Counted from the first letter of the stretch, positions 25,924 to 34,947 are shown. The stretch is DNA of 64,000 nt from DATEPR01 sp036273855 (GCA_036273855.1 DASUGU010000090.1:41106-105105); one strand, 5' to 3'. Notes: generated by a model not told the origin, from the letters alone. Numbers and translations are program-made.

Positions 25924-26945
25924 GCCGTCTCCTTTCCCAGTACCACTGCCGCCTGCGTCTGGGCGGCGACCACGGACGATCCGGTGGCCAGCGCGAGCCG
26001 GCCGCCGCGCAGCAGGCGCTCCCGGGCGCGACTGATCCGCACCAGGCCCATGGCGGGGTCGCAGTAGCCGGCCGCACCGCCGCCGTCCGGGTTGAGCCGG
26101 TCGGCCTCGGCCAGCAGCGCCATGCCGGCGCCCCGGTCGGCCGCGCCGACCGCCTCGGCGGCGAGGGCCTCGTCGAACGCGGTGAGGCCGTCCAGTTCCA
26201 GGACGTCCGCATCACCGATGACGTGACCGGCGGCGGCCAGCGCCTGACCGCCGGCCGCGTGCAGAGCGGGCAGGGCGAGCAGGTCGCGGTCGCCGATCTC
26301 GAACGGCTCGGTGGACATGCCAACGCCCAGCACCCGTACCGGAGTCGGTCGGCTGGTCAGCACCACGGCGGCCACCACGTCGGACCAGACCGGCAGTTCC
26401 CCGGTGCGCAGCGGCCACGCAGCTCCCGGTGTCCTGGCTGGCGGCCGGTCCTTCCGGCGGGCGGCGAGTGCGGCGCGGTGCCGGTCGTAGTCCGGGTAGG
26501 TGGCCAGGCTCAGGGCGGCACGCATGCCGCTCACCGCGATCTCGGTCATGGCCAGCGGGCGGGTGGTGAACGGTTCGAACAGCGCATGCGACACCTCGTC
26601 GACGGGCATCTCGCTGGCCCGGCCCCAGCCGGCGACCAGGCACGTGTCCACCGAACCGGACCGCACCCTGGCGTCGCCGAGCACGAACGCCGTGGCGCCG
26701 TCCTCGGCCAGGCGGGTCTCGTCCTTCAGGTAGGCGGCCGCGGCCTGGGCGGTCACCATGCTGGTCAGGCCTCGGCCGTCGACCAGGTCGTGCGCGGCCA
26801 GCACCACGGCCCCCAGCTCCGCCGCGGTGACGTCCGCGTCGCCGAGCGCGGCCCGCACGCAGTCGAAGATCAGGTCGGTCAGGCTGCGGGACCGGTCCGC
26901 CCAACCGACGCTGACAGCTGATCCCCGCACGTACACCGGTCGCAC
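25911..26945 (-). CDS. Second thiolase-like protein, degenerate active site
   Basis: This 344-residue thiolase-fold protein has weaker motifs: VLELDGLTAFDEALAAE in the His region and LNPDGGGAAGYCDPAMG near the C-terminus. It shows neither the catalytic Cys nor the usual HPxG loop. It could be the non-catalytic half of a heteromer with the protein at 24314. The GTG at 26945 follows GGAGG by five bases. It sits in the same coupled operon. Confidence 0.75.
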   Translation of the reverse strand: MRPVYVRGSAVSVGWADRSRSLTDLIFDCVRAALGDADVTAAELGAVVLAAHDLVDGRGLTSMVTAQAAAAYLKDETRLAEDGATAFVLGDARVRSGSVDTCLVAGWGRASEMPVDEVSHALFEPFTTRPLAMTEIAVSGMRAALSLATYPDYDRHRAALAARRKDRPPARTPGAAWPLRTGELPVWSDVVAAVVLTSRPTPVRVLGVGMSTEPFEIGDRDLLALPALHAAGGQALAAAGHVIGDADVLELDGLTAFDEALAAEAVGAADRGAGMALLAEADRLNPDGGGAAGYCDPAMGLVRISRARERLLRGGRLALATGSSVVAAQTQAAVVLGKETAWSR

Positions 26946-26955
26946 CGCCACCTCC

Positions 26956-27861
26956 TTATGCCGGGGCCAGGCCGTGCCAGGCCGGGTCGTGCCCGATGAC
27001 GTCGGCGGCCAACACCGCCGACCATTCGCGTTCGCCGCCGTACTCGTCCCGCCACGACCACAGGGCGGTGGTGTGGCGGTGCAGCGGGTACTCGCGGGTG
27101 ATGCCGATGGCGCCGTGCACCTGGTGGGCGAGGCGGGCCGCGGTGCCGGCCGCCATGCCGGTGCGGATCTTCGCCACGGCGACGGTGTGCCGGGTCGGGT
27201 TCTGGATGGCGTGGTCCACGGCGGCGGTGGCCGCCGTGGACTCCCCGGCCAGTGCGGCGAGTTCCTGTTGCACCGCTTGGAAAGCGGCGATCGGGCGGCC
27301 GAACTGTTCGCGCTCGGCGCAGTACCGGACGGTGATGGCCAGCACCCGCTCGATCGCGGCTGCCAGTTGCACGGCACGAGCCAGCGCACCGGCGGTCCGG
27401 ATCTCGTCAACCACGTTGTCGACCGGCGACGACGCGAGCACCGGACCGGTGAGGTGGACGGTGTCTCGGGGTTCGCCCGCCAGGTTGGTGCCCGGTTCGA
27501 CAACGGCGTGTTCGATCAGGTCAACCCGGTTGTCGATGACACTGAGAAAGTGGGTGGCCCAACTGGCCCACGGCACCCGGTCACCGGCAGCGACCACGCA
27601 CACCGCGCCTGCGGGCAGCGGAATGCCGGCCAACGTGAGCACCCGGGCCGTGACGAACAACAGGTCGGCTACGGGCAGCCGGTGCCCGCTGGCCGCGCAC
27701 GCGGCGGCAACATCAGCGGCATCACGCAGGTCGCCGCCGGAACCTCCCAGGTCTTCGGCCAGTCCCACTGCCGTCCAGCCGCCGGCGACGAGCTGGGCGA
27801 AAGCCGTGGTCGGGTCGGTGTCCAGTAGGGCGGCGACCGCCTGGCGGACGTCGGAGCCCAT
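26956..27861 (-). CDS. Acyl-CoA dehydrogenase, short subunit
   Basis: This 301-residue protein is about 80 residues shorter than a normal acyl-CoA dehydrogenase. It retains the C-terminal helical domain (RYCAEREQFGRPIAAFQAVQ, HQVHGAIGITREYPLHRH), while the N-terminal and middle parts are reduced. Short and long acyl-CoA dehydrogenase genes side by side are typical of the alpha2beta2 enzymes of cholesterol side-chain catabolism, in which the two chains share FAD sites. The ATG at 27861 overlaps the partner's stop by one base. Confidence 0.87.
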   Translation of the reverse strand: MGSDVRQAVAALLDTDPTTAFAQLVAGGWTAVGLAEDLGGSGGDLRDAADVAAACAASGHRLPVADLLFVTARVLTLAGIPLPAGAVCVVAAGDRVPWASWATHFLSVIDNRVDLIEHAVVEPGTNLAGEPRDTVHLTGPVLASSPVDNVVDEIRTAGALARAVQLAAAIERVLAITVRYCAEREQFGRPIAAFQAVQQELAALAGESTAATAAVDHAIQNPTRHTVAVAKIRTGMAAGTAARLAHQVHGAIGITREYPLHRHTTALWSWRDEYGGEREWSAVLAADVIGHDPAWHGLAPA

Positions 27862-28940
27862 CACGCGACCAGGCTTCGTGCCACGATGCCGCGGAGGATC
27901 TCGTTGGTGCCGCCGCGCAGGGTGGCGTCCGGGCCGTGCAGGGTGGCCTCGGCGAGCAGGCGGGCCAGGTCGTCTCCCGCGTGCTGGTCGGGTTCGGTGG
28001 GCACCAGGTCGCGGGCCAGGTCGACCACGCGGGACTCGAACCGGGTGCCGAGATCCTTCACCAGTGCGGCTTCGATCGCCGGTGCCTCGCCGCGCTGGAG
28101 TGCGTCGGCGACGCGGGTGGCGAGCGCGCGGAGGGTCTGGAGTTCGGCGAACAGGCCGCCCAGCCGGGGATCGGCGGTGCGGCGGGCCAGCGCCCACAGC
28201 AGGGGCGCGGTGGACAGGAACCGTTCCGGGCCGCTGCGCTCGTAGGCGAGTTCGGCGGTGACCTGGGCCCAGCCCCGGCCCTCGGTGCCCAGCAGCGCGT
28301 CGGGGCCGACGTCGACGTCGTCCAGGATGACCTCGGCGAAGTGGGCATCGCCGTCCAGTGAGCGGATCGGCCGGACCTGCACGCCGGGCGCGGTGAGGTC
28401 GACGATCAGTTGGGACAGCCCGTCGTGGCGGGTGTCACCGGTGGACGTGCGCACCAGGGCGAGCAGGTGATGGGCGCGGTGGGCGTGGCTGGTCCATACC
28501 TTGGTGCCGCTGATCCGCCAGCCGTCCCCGGTCGGCACGGCTCTGGTGCGCACCGACGCCAGGTCTGATCCACTGTCCGGTTCGGACATCCCGATGGCGA
28601 AGAAGCACTCGCCCCTGGTGATGGCCGGGAGGTAGGCGGCGCGTTGGGTTTCTGTGCCGTGCTTGAGCAGGGCGGGGCCGATCTGGCGGTCGGCGAACCA
28701 GTGGGCGGCGACCGGTGCGCCCGCGGCGAGCAGTTCCTCGACGAGGACGAGCCGTTCCCGTTCGGTGCGGGCGGCACCGCCGTAGCGCTGGGGCCACGTC
28801 ATGCCGATCCAGCCCCGGCGGCCCAGTGCGCGGCTGAACTCCGGTGAGTGCGAGGACATCCACGAGTCGCAGTGCGGTGTGAAGTCCTGGGTGGCCAGGA
28901 ACGCACGGATCTCGGCGCGTAGTGCCTGTTCCTGGTCCAC
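27861..28940 (-). CDS. Acyl-CoA dehydrogenase, long subunit
   Basis: This 359-residue protein has the FAD/substrate signatures FFAIGMSEPDSGSDLAS and WRISGTKVWTSHAHRA. The C-terminal LRGGTNEILRGIVARS block is where the catalytic Glu is expected. It probably forms a heteromer with the short subunit and introduces an alpha-beta double bond in an acyl-CoA. I use the GTG at 28940. It lies six bases after a weak -10 (CAGACT) that is 17 bases from TTGACA in the operator at 28971, so the message may be leaderless. First gene of the six-gene operon. Confidence 0.88.
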   Translation of the reverse strand: MDQEQALRAEIRAFLATQDFTPHCDSWMSSHSPEFSRALGRRGWIGMTWPQRYGGAARTERERLVLVEELLAAGAPVAAHWFADRQIGPALLKHGTETQRAAYLPAITRGECFFAIGMSEPDSGSDLASVRTRAVPTGDGWRISGTKVWTSHAHRAHHLLALVRTSTGDTRHDGLSQLIVDLTAPGVQVRPIRSLDGDAHFAEVILDDVDVGPDALLGTEGRGWAQVTAELAYERSGPERFLSTAPLLWALARRTADPRLGGLFAELQTLRALATRVADALQRGEAPAIEAALVKDLGTRFESRVVDLARDLVPTEPDQHAGDDLARLLAEATLHGPDATLRGGTNEILRGIVARSLVA

Positions 28941-28970
28941 GTCGACAGTCTGACGGCTGCCATTGACAGT

Positions 28971-28988
28971 GTCAACACATCCGTTGAC
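28971..28988. promoter_or_regulatory. TetR-type operator site A (acyl-CoA dehydrogenase / cyclase divergent promoter)
   Basis: GTCAAC-ACATCC-GTTGAC is a member of the 18-bp palindrome family found at nine places between 28.9 and 47.9 kb. Its left half, read on the minus strand, provides the -35 of the acyl-CoA dehydrogenase operon. The neighbouring TTGACA at 28963 can serve the cyclase gene. Confidence 0.75.
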
Positions 28989-28998
28989 GATGGTGGAC

Positions 28999-29847
28999 AT
29001 GGACGGATGGGGACGTTGGGGTGCCGACGACCAGCTCGGCGCGCTCAACCTGCTCGGCTCGGCGGCGGTACGGCGGGGCATGGCCGAGGTGCGGGACGGC
29101 ACGGTGGTGTCGTTGGCCACGCCGATCGTGTCCGGGCGCGGTTTCGGTGTGGTGGGGCGGACTCCGCCGACGCACTACATGGTGCGTGACGGCGGTGACT
29201 ACGCGGCCGGGCTGCCGGAGCGGGCCGGGTTCGGGTTCGCCGACGACGTCGTCACGCTGCCGGCGCACGGCGTCACGCATGTGGACGCGCTGTCGCACGT
29301 GTGGCGGGACGGGTTGATGTACAACGGTTATCCGGCCGGCGAGGTGACCAGCAAGGGGGCCCGGAAGCTGGGCATCGAGCGGATGCCGCCGATCGTCACG
29401 CGGGGTGTGTTCGTGGACACGTGCCCCGGTGGACTGCGACACGATCCGGTGCGCGTGGACGAGCTGCGCAGGCTCGTGGCCGTGCGGCTCCAACCAGGCG
29501 ACGCGCTGCTGGTCCGCACCGGCTGGCTGGACGCGTACCTGGCCGGTGACACGGATGCGCGGGCGTGGCCGGGGCTGGACCGGGACTGTGCCGACTGGCT
29601 GGCCGAGTCGGACGTGGTGCTGGTCGGCGCCGACAACGTCGGTGTCGAGTCGCTCCCATCGTCCGACCCGGACTGCCAGGTACCCCTGCACATCGCGCTG
29701 CTCCGCGGCCACGGCATCCACCTGGCCGAGTTGATGAACCTCACGCCCCTGGCCGAGACCGGCCGCGCGACGTTCCTGTTCGTCCTGGCACCGCTGCCGC
29801 TGGTCGGCGCGGTGGGCAGCCCGGTCGCCCCGGTCGCCGTGCTCTAG
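28999..29847 (+). CDS. Cyclase-family (kynurenine formamidase-like) metal hydrolase
   Basis: This 282-residue protein has the family metal motif HGVTHVDALSHVW near residue 92 and the N-terminal WGRWGADDQLGALNLL common in this family. It hydrolyses amide, ester or lactone-like bonds using a bound divalent metal. I use the ATG at 28999; with TTGACA at 28963 and GACGAT at 28986 it would be leaderless. The ATG at 28990 is also possible. It is controlled by the same operator as the acyl-CoA dehydrogenase operon and may open a ring or a conjugate early in the pathway. Confidence 0.87.
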   Translation: MDGWGRWGADDQLGALNLLGSAAVRRGMAEVRDGTVVSLATPIVSGRGFGVVGRTPPTHYMVRDGGDYAAGLPERAGFGFADDVVTLPAHGVTHVDALSHVWRDGLMYNGYPAGEVTSKGARKLGIERMPPIVTRGVFVDTCPGGLRHDPVRVDELRRLVAVRLQPGDALLVRTGWLDAYLAGDTDARAWPGLDRDCADWLAESDVVLVGADNVGVESLPSSDPDCQVPLHIALLRGHGIHLAELMNLTPLAETGRATFLFVLAPLPLVGAVGSPVAPVAVL

Positions 29848-29856
29848 CGTCCGACC

Positions 29857-30352
29857 ATGCCCACAGTACGCATCGCGCATCGCAGCGACCCTCGACCAGC
29901 TCGTCGCCATCTACAACCACTACGTGGAGCACTCGTCGGCCACCTTCGACACCGAGCCCGTCGCGGTGGCGAGCCGGGCCGCCTGGTTCGACTCGTTCTC
30001 CGACACCGGGCCCCACCGGCTGCTCGTGGCATGTGACGGCGAACGCGTCATCGGCTGCGCGTCCAGCGGTTCCTACCGCGAGCATCCGGCGTTCGCCCGG
30101 ACGGTCGAGTTCAGCGTCTACCTCGACCCGACATATCGGGGTGGCGGCGTCGGGTCCGCCCTGTACGGCTCCCTGCTCGAACAGATCAGCTCGGCGGACG
30201 TGCATCTCGCGGTGGCCGGGATCGCGCTACCGAACGACGCGTCCGTTGCCCTGCATCGCAAGTTCGGGTTCGCCGACGTCGGCGTATTCGATGAGTACGC
30301 CACGAAGCGCGGCGAGTACATCAGCTCCCTGTGGATGCAGCGCCGGTTGTGA
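29857..30352 (+). pseudogene. GNAT (phosphinothricin acetyltransferase-like) gene with a 5' frameshift
   Basis: From the GTG at 29924 an intact frame encodes most of a GNAT N-acetyltransferase (acetyl-CoA loop YRGGGVGSALYGSLLEQ, ALHRKFGFADVGVFDEYATK). The typical start MPTVRIA is present from the ATG at 29857 but in another frame. The missing link LDQLVAIYNHYVEHSSATFD reads through in the GNAT frame upstream of 29924 without a start codon. One extra base between about 29875 and 29891 explains this. Either the gene is inactive, it starts at 29924 lacking the first strand, or the base is a sequencing error. Confidence 0.7.
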
Positions 30353-30358
30353 GATCGG

Positions 30359-31210
30359 CTACTCCGCGAAGGCCGGCAGGTCGAAGTTCAGCACCACGCA
30401 CGGCTCGTTACCGGTGTTGCGCAGGTCCAGCTTCTCCGCCGGCTCCAACGAGACGGCCGCGTGCTGACGGCAGACAGTGCCGCCAGCGTCCACCTCACCG
30501 GACACCACGAAGAACAACCGCCGCCGGCCGTCGGCGACCAGTGTGACCGATCCGTCGGTGTCCAGGCGGTACTCGTTGGCCGCCGTACCGCGCTCGTTGA
30601 ACACGCCCAGCGCCCGGCGGAACACGCCGTCGCCGCTGTCCAGCGGCTGCCAGCCGAACGCCTCCGGGTCCATCACCACCGGCTCGGTGAACCGCGGCCG
30701 GACGTACTCGATCCCCCGGCCGTTCACGTGTTCCCACACGGCCTCGTAGCCGTCCTGGTTGCGGGTGGTGCCGGTCTCGTCCTCGTACCGGTAGATGCCC
30801 TTCTCGAACCGGCCGCGCTGCTTGAGCTCCGTCGAACCGCGCCGGGTCTCGGGGTAGCTCATGAAGCCGTGCCCGGTGGGGCCGGCGAACTGGAGCATCA
30901 GCGCGAGGCAGCCGCCCTTGATCTTCTGCGGGCCGTAGTAGCCGCCCTCGGCGAAGTAGCCGAGATGGCCGACCGGTACATCCAGGTTGGCCGAGTAGTT
31001 CAGCGGCATGTTCAGCGGGTAGCGGAACTGGTCGAAGTTGTGGTGGTGGCGGGGCGAGTAGGTGCCCTCCGGGCTCCACTTGATCAGCGTCAGCTCGTAG
31101 TTGTCCGGCGTGCCGGCCTCGCCCCGGGCGAGCAGCTTGTAGTCGGTCCGGCCCTCGCGCTGCCCGGCGTACCGCTCCCACTCCGCCTCGTCCGCGCTGG
31201 TGATCCGCAT
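30359..31210 (-). CDS. Cupin-domain protein
   Basis: This 283-residue protein has a first cupin barrel with metal-binding-like SPRHHHNFDQFRYPL. The C-terminal barrel is degenerate (GSVTLVADGRRRLFFVVSGEVDAGG). It is probably cytoplasmic; it could be a dioxygenase, isomerase or ligand-binding protein. The ATG at 31210 has AGGAGCAAGG upstream. It is the last gene of the importer operon, 23 bases after a permease, so it probably handles the imported compound. Confidence 0.8.
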   Translation of the reverse strand: MRITSADEAEWERYAGQREGRTDYKLLARGEAGTPDNYELTLIKWSPEGTYSPRHHHNFDQFRYPLNMPLNYSANLDVPVGHLGYFAEGGYYGPQKIKGGCLALMLQFAGPTGHGFMSYPETRRGSTELKQRGRFEKGIYRYEDETGTTRNQDGYEAVWEHVNGRGIEYVRPRFTEPVVMDPEAFGWQPLDSGDGVFRRALGVFNERGTAANEYRLDTDGSVTLVADGRRRLFFVVSGEVDAGGTVCRQHAAVSLEPAEKLDLRNTGNEPCVVLNFDLPAFAE

Positions 31211-31233
31211 CCTTGCTCCTTCGGTCGTGGCTG

Positions 31234-32019
31234 CTATCCGATGGCCGGCCGCCATCGGGAGGCTCGGGACTGCAGGCGCGCGATGATCAGGTCGATCACG
31301 ATCGACACGACCACGACGATGACCAGGGCGGCCCAGATGGCGTTGACGTCGAACAGGTTCTGCCCTTTCACGATCAGGTAGCCCAGGCCGGACGCGCCGC
31401 CGACGAACTCGGCGACCAGAGCGGCCTGGAACGCGAAGCCCACGTTGGACCGGGAGTTGGCCAGCAGGTCGATGGCCAGCCACGGCAGGTAGACGTGCCG
31501 GACCAGGTTGGCCCGGCCGGCGCCCATCAGCCGCGCGTTGACCACCACCTCGCGGTCCAGCCCGGCCAGCGCGCCGGCCACGCTCACCGCGACCAGCACG
31601 AAGATCACCACGAACACCAGCGCGACCCTGGACACGAAGCCGAAGCCCAGCCACACCACGAAGAACGGCTGCAACACGAGCCTCGGCACGCCGTTGCCGA
31701 AGATGAGGAACGGTTCCAGGACGGCCCGCGCCAGGTCGGACAGCCCGATCAGCAGGCCGAGTCCGACGCCGACGGCCGTGCCGATACCCAGGCCGACGGC
31801 GAGCAGCGCCATCGTCGACCCGAGCTGGTGCAGGATGGTGCCGTCGGCGGCCCAGCCGGTGAGGGTGTGCCAGACACCTGCCGGGGTGCCGAAGAAGCTG
31901 CCGTCGACGGCACCGGTGCTGCTCCCCCACTGCCACAGCGCCACGATGCCGACCACCGCGACGACCTGTGCGGTCAACAGGCCGGTGTTGCGGGCTACTC
32001 GGTGGGTTGGGGCCGCCAT
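31234..32019 (-). CDS. ABC transporter permease, NitT/TauT type
   Basis: This 261-residue membrane protein has about six helices and the coupling loop GLDREVVVNARLMGAGRANLVRH. Its start overlaps the end of the other permease by 25 bases. It forms the channel with the permease encoded at 31995. Confidence 0.9.
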   Translation of the reverse strand: MAAPTHRVARNTGLLTAQVVAVVGIVALWQWGSSTGAVDGSFFGTPAGVWHTLTGWAADGTILHQLGSTMALLAVGLGIGTAVGVGLGLLIGLSDLARAVLEPFLIFGNGVPRLVLQPFFVVWLGFGFVSRVALVFVVIFVLVAVSVAGALAGLDREVVVNARLMGAGRANLVRHVYLPWLAIDLLANSRSNVGFAFQAALVAEFVGGASGLGYLIVKGQNLFDVNAIWAALVIVVVVSIVIDLIIARLQSRASRWRPAIG

Positions 32020-32834
32020 CGGCTCAGCCTCCGTTCCACGACGACGAGAATCCGGTCCAGTGCCACGGCCACGAAGGCGACCACCACGATGCCGGCGATC
32101 ACGTCGGCGGTGGCGAACGTCTGCTGGCCGTGCGCGATGAGATAGCCCAGGCCCTGGTTGGCCGCGAGGTACTCGGCGATCACCGCGGCCAGCAGCGCCC
32201 ACGCGCTGGACACCCGCAGGCTGGCGATCACCTGGCCGAGCATCGCCGGCCCGTACACGTTGCGCAGCAGGTCGGTCCGGGACGCACCGAGCACCCGCAT
32301 GTTGGCGATCAGGGTCCGGTCGATCGTCTGCACGGCGGCGGACACGGCGTAGAACACCATGAAGCCGATCAGGCTGGCGATGAACAGCACCTTGGACTCC
32401 AGCCGGGTGCCGAACAGCAGGATGAACACCGGTGCCAGGGCGATCTTCGGCAGGGCGTTCAGCGCGGCGATGAACGGCGCGAGGAACCGGGTGACCAGTC
32501 GACTGGGCGCGGTGATCGCGACCAGCACCAGCGCGACGGCGACGCCGAGCAGGTAGCCGAGCACGGCCTCCTGGAGGGTGGCGCCGAAGCTGACCCACCA
32601 CGAGCCGTCGGTGAGCCACTGCCCGATCCGCTGCACCACCGCGGCCGGTGTGCTGAACACCAGCGTGGCGTAGGTGCTGCTGGAGCCGCCCACCTGCCAT
32701 GCCGCGACGAACGCGCCGACCAGCACGACCCGCACCGTCCACACGATGGCGGTCCGGCGGGCGGCCTGCCGCCGGCGCGCGTCGGCCCGCGCCGCGCCGG
32801 TGGGGCGGGCCGCCGCTTCCTGCACCGCGGTCAT
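31995..32834 (-). CDS. ABC transporter permease, NitT/TauT type (second subunit)
   Basis: This 279-residue membrane protein has a basic N-terminal tail (ADARRRQAARR) and about six helices. The coupling loop contains IDRTLIANMRVLGASRTDLLRN. It lies between the binding protein and the other permease, overlapping both, in an ATPase - binding protein - permease - permease - cupin operon. Confidence 0.9.
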   Translation of the reverse strand: MTAVQEAAARPTGAARADARRRQAARRTAIVWTVRVVLVGAFVAAWQVGGSSSTYATLVFSTPAAVVQRIGQWLTDGSWWVSFGATLQEAVLGYLLGVAVALVLVAITAPSRLVTRFLAPFIAALNALPKIALAPVFILLFGTRLESKVLFIASLIGFMVFYAVSAAVQTIDRTLIANMRVLGASRTDLLRNVYGPAMLGQVIASLRVSSAWALLAAVIAEYLAANQGLGYLIAHGQQTFATADVIAGIVVVAFVAVALDRILVVVERRLSRWRPQPTE

Positions 32835-33892
32835 TTGCTGTTGACCTCGCTGATGGCCTTCTGGGCATACGTGTTGTCGAAGTCGGCCGCCGTGGACGTG
32901 CCCTTGGGCAGTACGCCGGTGGCGATGGCGAAGTTCGTCGTGTCACCGAGCTGCTGCTGGGTGAACGTGCCGTCGAGGCTGCCGAAGCCCGCCTTCACCA
33001 GCGGCCAGATGACGCCGAACGTGTCCTTGTTGGAGCTCTGGAAGTCCTGCGGCATCAGGGCGAGCACCTTGTTCGGGTCGGCGGAGTTGGCTTGCACGGC
33101 GACGAGTCCCTGGCGCAGCGCGTCGACGAACTTCTGGGTCAGGGCGGCGTTCTTGGACGCGTACGCCTTGGTGGTGACCATCGGCAGGCCGAGCTGCCGG
33201 CCCCAGATGGGCTGCACGGTCCGCGGGTCGTTGGTGTTGAACACCGCGTAGCCGATGCCGGCCTTGATCGCCTGGGCGGCGGACGCGGAGTCCATCGCGA
33301 CGATGTCGGCGCGACCGGTCTGCAGGCTGGGGATGAACGCGCTCACCGCGCCGATCGCCAGGTGCTTCTGCTTGTCCCAGCCGATGCCGGCCGCGTCGGC
33401 GGCGCGGGCCATGAACACCTGGCTGACCGAGCCCTCCGCCGTGTAGGCCCAGGTGGCGCCGTTGTACTTGGCCAGGTCGGTGCCCCTGCTCGACTCGAAC
33501 TTCTTGGCGCCGACGAACACCACGGCACCGCCGATGTACTGGTTGAACACGCCGACGTAGCCGCGGCCCTTGGAGTTGGCCGTCATCACCTGGGTGGCAC
33601 CGCAGATGCAGAACTGGTCCGAGCCGCCGGCGAATGCGGAGAAGGCGAGCGTGCCGCTCTCGTAGATGTCCTGCTTGATGGTGATGCCCCGGCTGGCGAA
33701 GTAGCCCTTCGCGTTGGCCACCAGGTACGGCGCGAAGATCGGGTTCTCGCTGCCGGACACGGCGACCGAGATGGTCTGCCCACCGCCACCGCCTGCCTGC
33801 GTGGTGGCGCCGTTACCGCCGCTGGAGCACGCCGTCAGTGCCAGTGGCACGGCGAGCACCAGGGCACACAGCCATGCACGTCGTTGTCGCAT
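32831..33892 (-). CDS. ABC transporter substrate-binding lipoprotein
   Basis: This 353-residue precursor has lipobox LTAC (LVLAVPLALTACSSGG) and a Gly/Thr-rich spacer. An NMT1-like domain follows (NPIFAPYLVANAKGYFASRG, FAGGSDQFCICGATQVMTAN). Two internal cysteines (FCICG) are unusual. The ATG at 33892 has GGAGGGAA upstream. It captures the pathway substrate for the importer of this TetR regulon. Confidence 0.92.
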   Translation of the reverse strand: MRQRRAWLCALVLAVPLALTACSSGGNGATTQAGGGGGQTISVAVSGSENPIFAPYLVANAKGYFASRGITIKQDIYESGTLAFSAFAGGSDQFCICGATQVMTANSKGRGYVGVFNQYIGGAVVFVGAKKFESSRGTDLAKYNGATWAYTAEGSVSQVFMARAADAAGIGWDKQKHLAIGAVSAFIPSLQTGRADIVAMDSASAAQAIKAGIGYAVFNTNDPRTVQPIWGRQLGLPMVTTKAYASKNAALTQKFVDALRQGLVAVQANSADPNKVLALMPQDFQSSNKDTFGVIWPLVKAGFGSLDGTFTQQQLGDTTNFAIATGVLPKGTSTAADFDNTYAQKAISEVNSK

Positions 33893-33947
33893 GTCGATTC
33901 CCTCCGCGGGTGTGACAGGACCAGGGAGGCGGCCGTTGACCGGCCGG

Positions 33948-34820
33948 CTATCCACCCAGTCCGGTTTCGTAGGCTTTCTTGACCTCGGCGCTGAGCAGCG
34001 CCCAGATGTCGCGTTGCAGCGCGACCGCGTGCTCGTCGTAACGGATCTGGGCCAGGTCACGGGGGCGGGGTAGCCGCACCTCGTACTCCCCGATCACCCG
34101 TGCGGGTCCCGCACTGAGCACGACGACCCGGTCGGCGAGCTGCACCGCCTCCTGCAGGTCGTGGGTGATGAACACGACGGTCGGCCGTTGCAGTTCCCAC
34201 AGCGACAGCAGGTCGTTCTCCATCAGCGCGCGGGTTTCCACGTCCAGCGCGCTGAACGGCTCGTCCATCAACAGGATCTTGGGTTCGTAGGCCATGGTCG
34301 CCGCGATGGACACGCGCTTGCGCATGCCACCGGACAGTTGGTGCGGGTAGGAGCTGGCGAACTTGGTGAGGCCGACCCGCCGCAGCCACGCCTCGCCCCG
34401 GTCCCTGGCCTCGGCGCGGGCGACGCCGCGGAACCGCAGTGGCAGCACGATGTTCTGCAACGCGGTGCGCCACGGCAGGAGCGCGTCCTTCTGGAAGATG
34501 AAGCCGACCTGGCGCTGGATCGAGGTGACCTCGTCGCCCAGCACCCGCACCGAACCGTCGGCCGGAAAGGACAGACCGGCGATCAGGGACAGCAGTGTGG
34601 ACTTGCCGCAGCCGGACGGTCCGACGACGGCGAGGAACTCGCCGGGCGCCGCGTCCAGGCTGACGTCGTCGATGGCGACGAACGTGCCGCCGGACGTGGT
34701 GAACTCGCGACGGATCCCGTCGAGGCGGATCGCGGGCCCTGGCACGTGATCCGGTTCCTTCGGCTGCGGACCCGCGGTGTCGGAGACCGACCGCGTGGTT
34801 CCCGCTGATGTCGAACTCAA
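33948..34820 (-). CDS. ABC transporter ATP-binding protein, NitT/TauT type
   Basis: The ATPase has Walker A GPSGCGKSTLL, signature LSGGMRKR, Walker B ILLMDEPFSALD and the switch His in FITHDLQEA. The start is uncertain. The frame is open to a GTG at 34892, but that codon touches the -10 box at 34898-34893, so transcription must begin inside it. I use the TTG at 34820, with GGGAG upstream, giving 290 residues; a GTG at 34745 is the alternative. First gene of the importer operon. Confidence 0.88.
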   Translation of the reverse strand: MSSTSAGTTRSVSDTAGPQPKEPDHVPGPAIRLDGIRREFTTSGGTFVAIDDVSLDAAPGEFLAVVGPSGCGKSTLLSLIAGLSFPADGSVRVLGDEVTSIQRQVGFIFQKDALLPWRTALQNIVLPLRFRGVARAEARDRGEAWLRRVGLTKFASSYPHQLSGGMRKRVSIAATMAYEPKILLMDEPFSALDVETRALMENDLLSLWELQRPTVVFITHDLQEAVQLADRVVVLSAGPARVIGEYEVRLPRPRDLAQIRYDEHAVALQRDIWALLSAEVKKAYETGLGG

Positions 34821-34892
34821 TTCGGCTCCCTGCGCTCTCCCGGAGTCCTCGACGACGCATCGATGCCGTGGTCGCGATGTGAGCTCCTGCAC

Positions 34893-34935
34893 AATCTATG
34901 TCCGCCTCGCACAGACTGTCAATACACCTGTTGAC
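34893..34935 (-). promoter_or_regulatory. Operator site B with promoter of the importer operon
   Basis: The 18-bp site GTCAAT-ACACCT-GTTGAC occupies 34918-34935. On the minus strand its inner part provides TTGACA (34922-34917), followed after 18 bases by TAGATT (34898-34893). Repressor binding would cover the -35 box. Confidence 0.75.
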
Positions 34936-34947
34936 GAAAGGCACGGT

